A DNA stretch of 5,465 bases. Source: Planctomycetaceae bacterium (GTDB lineage Bacteria > Planctomycetota > Planctomycetia > Pirellulales > Thermoguttaceae). The stretch covers positions 1 through 5,465 of the forward strand of contig DOEZ01000317.1 in the NCBI GenBank assembly GCA_003532715.1, given 5' to 3'. The notes under the pieces are model-generated. The model saw nothing but the letters and a program-made list of their open reading frames with translations. It made no database searches and had not been told where the DNA came from. A program made the translations under genes and the position numbers. Shown piece by piece: positions 1 to 5,465 of the stretch (its first letter is position 1; every line of letters begins with the position of its first letter).

Positions 1-635
1 GCCCAGTTTTTCCAGACCATTATAGACTCGGCCTGCGAGAGAAGACGCTGATCGTGTTCGTCGGCGACAACGGCACCGGGCGATTCGGCGCCGATCGGTC
101 GTTTCTCAACGGACGCAAGATTCAGGGCCAGAAAGGGACGATGCTCGAAGGGGGCAGTCGCGTGCCGTTGCTGGCAAGCTGGAAGGGAACGATGCCCGAA
201 GGCCGCGTGATGAACGATCTGATCGATTTCACCGACTTCTTCGCGACGTTCGCCGAATTGGCGGGGGCGAAGATGCCGGAAGGGATAACCATGGACAGCC
301 ACAGCTTCGCGCCGCAGTTGCGCGGCGAGAAGGGCACTCCCCGCGACTGGGTTTACGTGCAGCTTGGCGGGAAGTGGTATGTCTGTGACCACGAGTTCAA
401 GCTCAATCGGCGCGGCGATTTGTTTGACATGACCGACGCGCCGTTCGTCCAGAAGCCCATCTCGGCCGATACGAAGGACGAAGCGGCGGTCGCCGGCCGC
501 CGACGTCTTCAGGCCGTTCTCGACACGCTCAGCCCTGCCACCGGTAAGACGGTGGACCCGGAAGCCCAGAGGGCGAACCAGGGGAGGCGGCGGCAGGCAG
601 AGAGAGCACCACAAGACCTTGAAAGCGTGCGCTGA
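1..635 (+). CDS. Sulfatase (formylglycine-dependent family), C-terminal part, 5' end outside window
   Basis: Codons run from position 3 to a TGA at 633-635. The GTG at 54 is internal, not a start. The visible 210 residues match the second half of type I sulfatases, which hydrolyse sulfate esters, often on polysaccharides, in the periplasm or outside the cell. Visible marks are LGLREKTLIVF leading into GDNGTG (Asp-Asn at nt 66-71, the metal-ligand pair of the DNG motif), then KGTMLEGGSRVP with the conserved Lys at nt 132 and the EGGxRVP signature. A C-terminal subdomain follows (DFFATFAELAG, then GDLFDM). The Cys/Ser-x-Pro-x-Arg catalytic site lies upstream of the window, so activity and substrate cannot be judged. 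The last 30 residues are Arg/Gln-rich and look like a variable tail. The sulfatase assignment rests on family knowledge and is secure; the subfamily is not determined. Confidence 0.93.
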   Translation, partial: PVFPDHYRLGLREKTLIVFVGDNGTGRFGADRSFLNGRKIQGQKGTMLEGGSRVPLLASWKGTMPEGRVMNDLIDFTDFFATFAELAGAKMPEGITMDSHSFAPQLRGEKGTPRDWVYVQLGGKWYVCDHEFKLNRRGDLFDMTDAPFVQKPISADTKDEAAVAGRRRLQAVLDTLSPATGKTVDPEAQRANQGRRRQAERAPQDLESVR

Positions 636-1145
636 GCACCGGACATCCGAGGTCACTGAGCGTTGGCTTTACGGACGACAGGCAACGTTCGCTTTCGCCG
701 TGACCGCTCAAAACGCCGGTTGGCGGTTCCTGTTCACGAGTTACGTTCTGACGACTCCTAGACCGAGCCACGACCGTGAGGAAGGCGGTCCGTTACGTAG
801 CTGACGAACTGGAAACGGGATTAGAATTGCGCGATGAGTCTACAGAACTCCCGTCCGAAGTCGTTCTTGGAGTTAGGGATACGACAATCTTGCTCCAAAA
901 AGAAATACTTGACGCAACGCGCACGACTTTCTGCCCACACGCTCTCGGCGCGTTCCCTCATTACACTACATCGGGTGCCGCTAAATCGGGTCATTGACTA
1001 CGCCGCGGCTGGGAAAAAGACGGATCGTCACATCCTTGTTCCATTCGGCTAGCCCGATCTAGCGGGAACCGGCTGGGGGGCTGCCGGGCATTCATGCGGC
1101 ATGCGCTGTCTCGGTTCGCGGCGCCGTCCTGGTTCGGGCGACAGA
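636..1145. other. Intergenic stretch with no recognisable gene
   Basis: About 510 bases follow the sulfatase stop. Short open frames exist on both strands (for example a GTG-started 73-codon frame at 776-997), but none has a ribosome binding site, a recognisable domain or a supporting neighbour. The part around 815-1000 looks less GC-rich than the flanking genes, which could mean decayed or foreign DNA. Small imperfect repeats are present: CGCC-GGTT-GGCG near 714-725, and GCTAG/CTAGC at 1048-1063. No RNA gene or insertion-sequence end was recognised. Confidence 0.6.
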
Positions 1146-1169
1146 GACGCCCGCCGGGCGTCCTCTTTT
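1146..1169 (+). terminator. Putative rho-independent terminator
   Basis: GACGCCC (1146-1152) and GGGCGTC (1156-1162) form a perfect 7-bp GC-rich stem with a 3-base loop, followed by CTCTTTT (1163-1169). The T-run is short and interrupted, so efficiency is uncertain. It would stop read-through from the upstream sulfatase side just before the next promoter begins. It reads as a terminator only on the + strand; the other side of the stem is not T-rich. Confidence 0.5.
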
Positions 1170-1173
1170 CAGC

Positions 1174-1198
1174 AAAGGAAAAAGGAGGAAAAAGGAAG
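1174..1198 (+). promoter_or_regulatory. All-purine A/G tract upstream of the -35 box
   Basis: Twenty-five consecutive purines with A-runs (AAAGGAAAAAGGAGG and so on) lie directly against the TTGACA box. The position fits an UP-like element or a bent-DNA segment that helps RNA polymerase bind, but no defined consensus is matched. It also contains AAGGAGG, which looks like a Shine-Dalgarno sequence but has no start codon at a suitable distance. Confidence 0.35.
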
Positions 1199-1226
1199 TT
1201 GACACCGCTTGTCGCCCCATTATACT
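1199..1226 (+). promoter_or_regulatory. Sigma70-type promoter for the giant secreted protein gene
   Basis: A perfect TTGACA (1199-1204) is separated by 16 bases from TATACT (1221-1226, one mismatch to TATAAT). Transcription would begin near 1233, giving a leader of about 270 bases before the ATG at 1506. The box pair is clear in the sequence. That it drives the downstream gene is inferred from orientation and from the absence of any intervening gene or terminator on this strand. Confidence 0.68.
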
Positions 1227-1232
1227 GCATTT

Positions 1233-1505
1233 CCGAAAACAAGGGTCTCTCTTGCCGAAGTGGCTCATCCCTGAGGAGCATTCGAAGCAGTCGGCGAGCC
1301 ACCCACCCTGGTCTGGGTTGGTTGAGCTATTGTAGCCGTCGCGGCCGTGGGCATCCGGATCACGCTGCCGCCTGAGAAGCAGCCTGCCCGGCGCATGGCC
1401 AACCAATGCCTGGGGTTGGACCGGGTTTCTGCCGGAGCCATATCTTCCATCGGTTTTCATTTCGTTCCTTCGGGGACATAGGCCGTCCTGAACAAGGAGA
1501 CTCGC
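1233..1505 (+). promoter_or_regulatory. Long 5' leader with competing inverted repeats
   Basis: The predicted leader contains a 7-bp inverted repeat, GTGGCTC (1260-1266) with GAGCCAC (1296-1302). This overlaps an alternative 8-bp pairing of 1251-1258 with 1291-1298 that has one G-U pair. CCAACC (1399-1404) can pair with GGTTGG at 1414-1419 or with a second GGTTGG at 1316-1321. GCTGC (1364-1368) can pair with GCAGC (1379-1383). No known riboswitch core or ribosomal-protein leader was recognised. A 28-codon ATG frame (1395-1481) without a ribosome binding site lies inside it. Whether the leader is regulatory is unknown. Confidence 0.35.
1494..1499 (+). promoter_or_regulatory. Ribosome binding site deciding the start at 1506
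   Basis: AAGGAG ends 6 bases before the ATG at 1506. The same frame carries a TAG at 1479-1481, so translation cannot start further upstream than 1482, and 1506 is the first ATG after that stop. A later in-frame ATG at 1566 lacks such a site and would remove the charged part of the signal peptide. Confidence 0.75.
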
Positions 1506-1616
1506 ATGCGAAGCCCTTCGACTCCTTCAACTGACACAACGGCGTGGTGGAAGACACCCGTCTTGATGTCGACGCTCTGGTTGGCCATGTTGTTTTGTCC
1601 ACCGCCGGCGGCAGCC
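1506..1616 (+). other. Signal peptide of the giant protein
   Basis: Residues 1-37 have a polar N-region ending at K16, a hydrophobic core (VLMSTLWLAMLF, 19-30) and a small-residue end (PPPAAA). Cleavage is likely after A37, before VEILLDF. Cys31 is not in a lipobox (Phe precedes it), so a lipoprotein is unlikely. The N-region is longer than usual, and starting at M21 would leave no positive charge, which supports the ATG at 1506. Confidence 0.75.
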
Positions 1617-4600
1617 GTTGAGATCCTGCTCGACTTTGAGAGCCTCTTGTCGGACGCGCCGAGCTTTGATTCCGACGGTTCGAGGTTGCGGGCGATGTTC
1701 ACCGAGGCCGCGCTGTACTGGCAGGACATTTTCCCCCACGAATCGTGGGAACTGACCGTGAGGTTCTGGTACGACGATCTGGATGGCGGCACACTCGGCG
1801 AGCACCTCAATCTGAGCACCGACGACGGCAAGCCGGACCGGTGCCGGATCAAAATTGACTGGCGCGATGCGGCCGGGACCGACCGGCTGTGGTATTTCGA
1901 CGAGACGCCGACCAATCACAGCGAATTCGACATGGTCCAAACGCTGGCCCGCGATCTGACACCCGTTCAACGAACCGATTTCTACAACGGAACTCCGAAC
2001 GACCTCCTTGAGGTGTCCTTCGCCGGCGACGCCAGAGCTACCGCGCCGGCCGCCGCGCGCAACGGCCACGATCTGTTCAGCGTCGTCCTGCACGAGATGG
2101 GGCATGCGCTGGGCATGACTGAGAACGTCGCGTCGGGCGAAGTGGGCGACAACGATTACGATTTTCACTCCGACCTGATTTGGGGCGAGACGACGGCCGC
2201 CGATTGCTTCAGCGGCACCGATGTCTATCACGTGGCCGCCGGGACGCTTATGTTCCCCAATATCGGCACCGGTCGGCGACGGCTGCCCAGTGCGACCGAC
2301 GTCTTCTCCATTCAAGCCACATCCGATTGGGGCGTGAATCGGGCCGATATCTTGCGAAAGGACTTCTACAGCACCGCGGCCAACGCCGATTTCAATCAGG
2401 CTTGGCTCTGGGAAGGCAACGTGGGGCCAAGCACGCGCGACGACGCGTTCGTCCGACACGGCAACAACGCCACGGTGAGCGCCTTCGTGGCGGTCCGGAG
2501 TCTTACGGTGGACGAAGGGAGCACCGTCTTCATCGGAGCCAACCGCTTCTGCACGGGCGACCTGTGCCGCGTCGGAACCGATGGGAACTACGCCCGAGTC
2601 GATATCAATGGGAGTGGCGGCGAGCTTGAATCGCCCATCATTAGCGTCGACTCGAATGCCGAACTCACGCTCAACAACGGGGCGCTCGTCGACGCAAACG
2701 AGATCGTGCTTCGGGCAAGTTCCATACTCTCCGGACGAGGCACCGTCGATGTGGCCGATGAGTTCTTCAACGACGGCATCGTCCAAACCAACAATGGGGG
2801 CCTGCTCACGCTCACCAGCGCGTCGGCCTCCGGCGTGTTTAATCTGGACGGATCGGGCTCGGGTGAAGTGTCGGTCACCGGCGGTTCTCTGGTGATCGAC
2901 GGCTACTTGACCGACTCTTTTAGTTCGCGCATTCACGTCGGGTCGAGCCATAGCGTCCGGTTCAACCACGGCTGGGAACTCGATTCGTCCGGCGTGCTCG
3001 AGTTGGACGGCGGAAGCGGCACGCCCTCGACGGTCGCCGGCACCACCTCGGATATCGCCGGCCGAGTTGACGTCAACGGGAGCAACTGCTGGTTCGACAC
3101 GGCGGTCACGTTCGCCGCCGCGGCCGACGTGCGAATCCCCATCGCGACCAGCACGCTCAATCTCTATAACGCGACGACCTACAACGGCGGCAGCTACACC
3201 GGGCTGGGTACGCTTGTCCAGCAGGGGAACGCGATCGTGATGGAGGACACGACCATCGACGTGGCCACCTTCGATTGGGACGGATTCCTCGACGATTCGA
3301 ACACGAACCTGCTGGCCGACCTGACGATCAACTCCGCCCGTATCAATGCGGGCCCCTCCAATAGCTACTCGGGCCAACTGGTCATGCTCGGCAGTACGCT
3401 GACAGTGAATACCGACAACCCCTGGCGTCTTAACGGCACCATGACGCTCGGAAATTCCGAAATTCGCGGCCAGATGCTGACCGTCTATGGCGAAATCCAT
3501 GAAGCACCTTTCTTTGTCGGTACCTCCAGCACCATCTATCCCTCGTTGCGGCTCATGTCGGGCGCCACGATCACCGTGGACGCCGACTGCGAGTTGACCC
3601 TCGCCGGAACCACCGAGTACTTGGGGGGAACCGTCGAAGGCGGCGGGACGCTGATCCAGAACGGCGACATGGTCGTGGGAAATGTGATTTACATCAACGT
3701 CGACGTCTTCGACATGGACGGTACGTCGGGTGCAACCACGGTGACCGTTGGGCCAAGCACCTCACTGGTGATCAACTCCTCGAAGATCGACACCAGCGAT
3801 CCGGTCAACGACGGCTTCGACGGCACGCTCAATTTGCGACCCCTCTCGCAGTTGGCTATCAACACGACCGACCCCTGGCGGCTCGACGGCACGCTGAACA
3901 TGGAGGGAGGTGGCGGGGTTAGCGAGGTCGTTGGTTCGCAAATGGTCGTCCGAGGTAGTATCAACGTAAGCGGCGGCGTGACCTACCTCCGGGCGCCCGT
4001 GCGGTTCACTTCGTACGGACAAATCAACGTCGGCCCGGACGCCGAGTTGGATCTCCGTGCCCAGACTACCTTCGAAGGCGGGACCTACACCGGCGATGGC
4101 ACCCTGCAACAGACAGGCAATGCCTCGGTCGAAGCCGCCACCACGATCGGCGTCGGGCAATACGACATGGACGGGTCGTCCGGCAACACGGTCTTGATCC
4201 TCAACGATCACCTCACGCTGAACGTCGATCACGTCGACACGGGCGGCGACACGTTCAACGGCACGGTTACCATCAACAATCCGGGCCGGCTGATCGTACA
4301 TACGCCCGGCCCGTGGACCATGGCCGGCACCATGAACCTCCGGCAGAATGGGCTGAGCAACCAGTACTTCGTCAGCGGCACGGATATGATCGTCACCGGC
4401 ACGATCGACGTCGACGGCCTGACCGGCGTTGGAGCCAGAGTCGACCTGCATGGAACGCTGGCTATGAACGACGCCGGCGACCTGTTCCAGTTCGGAACCT
4501 TCACGGATAACACGATCAGCGGCGGTCACGTGACCGGACCCGGCACGCTCTATGCCTATGGCGGAAGTCTGACCGGGCATGGCCAAATCGACGCCGACGT

Positions 4601-5465
4601 GAACTTCCAGGAGGGAGCCGATCTGCTGGCCGGCGGTGGCACGCTTACCGTGGCGGGCAATCTCGTCGCCGTCGACGTGATTGGGACGGCCGACGCGGCC
4701 GGTTCGCTCCGCGTGCCGTACGCCTGGGATACGAGTCTCGCCACCCGGCTGGAACTCAATGGAGGCAACGTTACCGGTGGACCGATCAACAACCATGGAC
4801 TTACCCAGGGCCATGGCGAGATCGCGCCTTCGTCGTTCTACAACAACGGCATCGTGGCCGCCAACGGTGGGCAGCTCACCTTGACCACCACCGGCACCTG
4901 CGACCTCGACGGCAACGATCCGGACGGGGCGGGCGTGATCCAAGCTGTCGGCGGGGACGTCCGCGTGAAGAACGACTTCACCACTCCCCAGGTCTTCAAT
5001 GGGCAAGTGATCGTCGGGTCCGGACGCACATTTCTCATGGAAAACGACGGACTTGTGTTCGCCAAGGGAACCCACGATGGCTCGATGCTCCTGCAAGGTG
5101 GCAGGTATTGTGCCCCGGTCATGCGCCAGGAAAGCAAACTCGTGGTCAATACCCTGCCATCGTCCATCGAGGCTGACAGCACGTTCCGAAATGGAAGCTA
5201 CAATGAGATCGACACCGACCTGAGTCTCGAAGGAACCGCTCACATTGAACTCGGCGCGGAGTTCATCGGCGGCGGGCAACTCATCGTCGAGCCCGGCAGT
5301 AGCATGACAACCGACGACGGAGCCGTCGTCGGCATCGACGTCCTGAACCGCGGACTCTTGTCGCCTGGGGCGTCGGCCGGTGAAGCCACGGTCGACGGCA
5401 TCTTCACCATGGACCAAGGCACGCTCCTCATTGAAATAGCCGGCGACAAGGCGTTCGATCGACTG
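1506..5465 (+). CDS. Giant secreted metzincin-like protease with beta-repeat stalk (3' end outside window)
   Basis: This frame is open for 1320 complete codons to the window edge. The product begins with a signal peptide (residues 1-37). A zinc-protease domain (about 38-275) follows, with HEMGHALGM at 196-204 and a Met-turn-like LMFPN around M249, then the RRRLPSATDVFSIQ segment typical of matrixin-like bacterial proteins. From about residue 300 the chain is rich in Gly, Asn, Thr, Asp and Val, as in right-handed beta-helix or autotransporter-like stalks. It contains tandem units of about 150 residues (W490, W640, W791, W937) flanked by two diverged copies of another module (387-489 and 1082-1185). 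LSPGAS at 1285-1290 and the following TLLIEIAG and FDRL resemble the terminal stalk motif that often precedes a PEP-CTERM anchor in planctomycete proteins, so the end is probably near. Substrate and localisation are unknown. The third zinc ligand is not canonical, so the protein may be an adhesin with an inactive or altered protease domain. Confidence 0.93.
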   Translation, partial: MRSPSTPSTDTTAWWKTPVLMSTLWLAMLFCPPPAAAVEILLDFESLLSDAPSFDSDGSRLRAMFTEAALYWQDIFPHESWELTVRFWYDDLDGGTLGEHLNLSTDDGKPDRCRIKIDWRDAAGTDRLWYFDETPTNHSEFDMVQTLARDLTPVQRTDFYNGTPNDLLEVSFAGDARATAPAAARNGHDLFSVVLHEMGHALGMTENVASGEVGDNDYDFHSDLIWGETTAADCFSGTDVYHVAAGTLMFPNIGTGRRRLPSATDVFSIQATSDWGVNRADILRKDFYSTAANADFNQAWLWEGNVGPSTRDDAFVRHGNNATVSAFVAVRSLTVDEGSTVFIGANRFCTGDLCRVGTDGNYARVDINGSGGELESPIISVDSNAELTLNNGALVDANEIVLRASSILSGRGTVDVADEFFNDGIVQTNNGGLLTLTSASASGVFNLDGSGSGEVSVTGGSLVIDGYLTDSFSSRIHVGSSHSVRFNHGWELDSSGVLELDGGSGTPSTVAGTTSDIAGRVDVNGSNCWFDTAVTFAAAADVRIPIATSTLNLYNATTYNGGSYTGLGTLVQQGNAIVMEDTTIDVATFDWDGFLDDSNTNLLADLTINSARINAGPSNSYSGQLVMLGSTLTVNTDNPWRLNGTMTLGNSEIRGQMLTVYGEIHEAPFFVGTSSTIYPSLRLMSGATITVDADCELTLAGTTEYLGGTVEGGGTLIQNGDMVVGNVIYINVDVFDMDGTSGATTVTVGPSTSLVINSSKIDTSDPVNDGFDGTLNLRPLSQLAINTTDPWRLDGTLNMEGGGGVSEVVGSQMVVRGSINVSGGVTYLRAPVRFTSYGQINVGPDAELDLRAQTTFEGGTYTGDGTLQQTGNASVEAATTIGVGQYDMDGSSGNTVLILNDHLTLNVDHVDTGGDTFNGTVTINNPGRLIVHTPGPWTMAGTMNLRQNGLSNQYFVSGTDMIVTGTIDVDGLTGVGARVDLHGTLAMNDAGDLFQFGTFTDNTISGGHVTGPGTLYAYGGSLTGHGQIDADVNFQEGADLLAGGGTLTVAGNLVAVDVIGTADAAGSLRVPYAWDTSLATRLELNGGNVTGGPINNHGLTQGHGEIAPSSFYNNGIVAANGGQLTLTTTGTCDLDGNDPDGAGVIQAVGGDVRVKNDFTTPQVFNGQVIVGSGRTFLMENDGLVFAKGTHDGSMLLQGGRYCAPVMRQESKLVVNTLPSSIEADSTFRNGSYNEIDTDLSLEGTAHIELGAEFIGGGQLIVEPGSSMTTDDGAVVGIDVLNRGLLSPGASAGEATVDGIFTMDQGTLLIEIAGDKAFDRL
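1617..2330 (+). other. Metzincin/matrixin-like zinc-protease domain
   Basis: This covers residues 38-275. H196, E197 and H200 form HExxH, and G203 matches the metzincin HExxHxxG pattern. The eleventh position, normally His or Asp, is Glu206. A Met-turn candidate (M249) is followed by the G-x-RRRLPSATD segment, which resembles the end of matrixin domains. Upstream, the DLLEVSF stretch (about 168-174) and FSVVLHEMGHALG form the expected strand and active-site helix. H221 and H242 lie between HExxH and the Met-turn and could replace the third ligand. Family assignment is by motif only. Confidence 0.75.
2664..2972 (+). repeat. Stalk module, first copy (residues 387-489)
   Basis: Residues 387-489 align by eye with residues 1082-1185. 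Shared landmarks in the same order are L-x-LN, SGRGTVD against QGHGEIA, FFNDGIV against FYNNGIV, GGLLTLT against GGQLTLT, NLDG against DLDG, a GG-x-x-x-V strand pair, and a final V-GS-x-x-x-x-F-x-x. The module resembles repeats seen in other planctomycete surface proteins; no function is known. Confidence 0.65.
2973..3422 (+). repeat. 150-residue tandem unit A (residues 490-639)
   Basis: Begins with WELDSSG and carries TTYNGGSYTGLGTL at about 557, DWDG at 590 and an NTDNP end. It is the most diverged full unit in its first half. The order of landmarks (W-x-L, V-x-G, TT-x-x-GG, T-I-x-V, DxDG, L-x-x-NT-x-x-P) is the same as in units B and C. Confidence 0.65.
3423..3875 (+). repeat. 151-residue tandem unit B (residues 640-790)
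   Basis: Begins with WRLNGTMTL and carries TEYLGGTVEGGGTL at 703, DMDGTSG at 736, KIDTSD, FDGTLNL and an INTTDP end. Landmark spacing to unit A is 150, 146 and 146 residues for W, TT-x-x-GG and DxDG respectively. Confidence 0.75.
3876..4313 (+). repeat. 146-residue tandem unit C (residues 791-936)
   Basis: Begins with WRLDGTLNM and carries TTFEGGTYTGDGTL at 854, DMDGSSGNT at 887, HVDTGG, FNGTVTI and a final HTPGP. Landmark spacing to unit B is 151 residues at W, TT-x-x-GG and DxDG. It is the copy most similar to unit B. Confidence 0.75.
4314..4562 (+). repeat. Partial tandem unit D (residues 937-1019)
   Basis: Begins with WTMAGTMNL and carries V-x-GTIDVDG and TISGGHVTGPGTL at 1003 (149 residues after the unit C landmark). 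It then breaks off before any DxDG motif and passes into LTGHGQIDADVNF, a different beta-strand sequence. The tandem array therefore ends with a half unit. Confidence 0.65.
4749..5060 (+). repeat. Stalk module, second copy (residues 1082-1185)
   Basis: Diverged counterpart of residues 387-489, placed on the other side of the tandem array. It has FYNNGIV at 1111 and GGQLTLT shortly after. It also has an Asp-rich loop, DLDGNDPDG from residue 1133, where the first copy has NLDGSGSG. The Asp spacing is reminiscent of calcium-binding loops, but no defined calcium motif is matched. Confidence 0.6.

Noticed and set aside
651..710. GGTCAC/GTGACC and TGAGCG/CGCTCA inverted pairs after the sulfatase
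   Set aside because: The two arms are in the wrong order to form one continuous stem, and no T-run follows, so this is not a convincing terminator.
1094..1375. 93-codon frame on the + strand
   Set aside because: It runs through the terminator-like hairpin and the promoter, has no ribosome binding site and shows no domain.
1395..1481. 28-codon ATG frame in the leader, in the same frame as the giant gene and ending in TAG 24 bases before its ATG
   Set aside because: No ribosome binding site and no recognisable peptide feature. The shared frame with one intervening TAG is most simply chance.
1596..1601. Cys31 in the signal peptide as a possible lipoprotein site
   Set aside because: The preceding residues (Met-Leu-Phe) do not fit a lipobox, and a standard AAA cleavage site follows.
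2180..2629. 149-codon + strand frame rich in Arg
   Set aside because: Out-of-frame shadow within the protease and early stalk coding region; its Arg-rich composition is typical of shifted GC-rich codons.
1527..3500. 657-codon open frame on the - strand
   Set aside because: It is in exact antisense codon register with the + gene, lacks any recognisable domain and ends at a sense TCA codon. The + strand frame has a promoter, ribosome binding site, signal peptide and protease motif.
3762..5417. 551-codon open frame on the - strand
   Set aside because: Same codon-register artefact; the + strand repeat pattern runs straight through it.

Overview
The window looks like part of a planctomycete chromosome, most plausibly a Pirellula/Rhodopirellula-type organism. 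This is inferred from three things: a formylglycine-type sulfatase gene, a very large secreted protein that joins a metzincin-like protease domain to long beta-strand repeats, and GC-rich, gene-sparse DNA. No marker gene is present to prove the taxonomy.

Layout: (1) Positions 1-635 hold the 3' part of a sulfatase gene on the + strand. The catalytic N-terminal half lies outside the window. (2) Positions 636-1505 are about 870 bases without a convincing gene. The first 510 bases show nothing recognisable. Next come a compact GC hairpin followed by a T-rich run (1146-1169), a 25-base all-purine tract (1174-1198), and a strong sigma70-type promoter (TTGACA at 1199, 16-base spacer, TATACT at 1221). 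The predicted transcript then has a leader of roughly 270 bases with several competing inverted repeats. A good Shine-Dalgarno sequence (AAGGAG, 1494-1499) lies 6 bases before an ATG. (3) From 1506 to the end of the window a single reading frame stays open for 1320 codons without a stop.

The giant + strand gene is the centre of the window. Its product starts with a signal peptide, followed by a zinc-protease domain with HEMGH (residues 196-200) and a Met-turn-like LMFPN (around residue 249). About 1000 residues of glycine-, asparagine- and threonine-rich beta-strand sequence follow. This stalk contains at least three and a half tandem copies of a unit of about 150 residues, flanked on both sides by diverged copies of a different module of about 104 residues. 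A motif resembling the last part of autotransporter-like and PEP-CTERM stalks (LSPGAS, residue 1285 on) appears just before the window edge. The C-terminal anchor is therefore probably a short distance beyond the window.

The two genes point the same way but are separated by a terminator-like hairpin and a new promoter, so they are unlikely to be one operon. Together they suggest a cell that processes extracellular polymers: a sulfatase for sulfated polysaccharide and a secreted or surface-attached putative protease/adhesin. The functional link is inference. Two very long antisense reading frames inside the big gene are codon-register artefacts, not genes.
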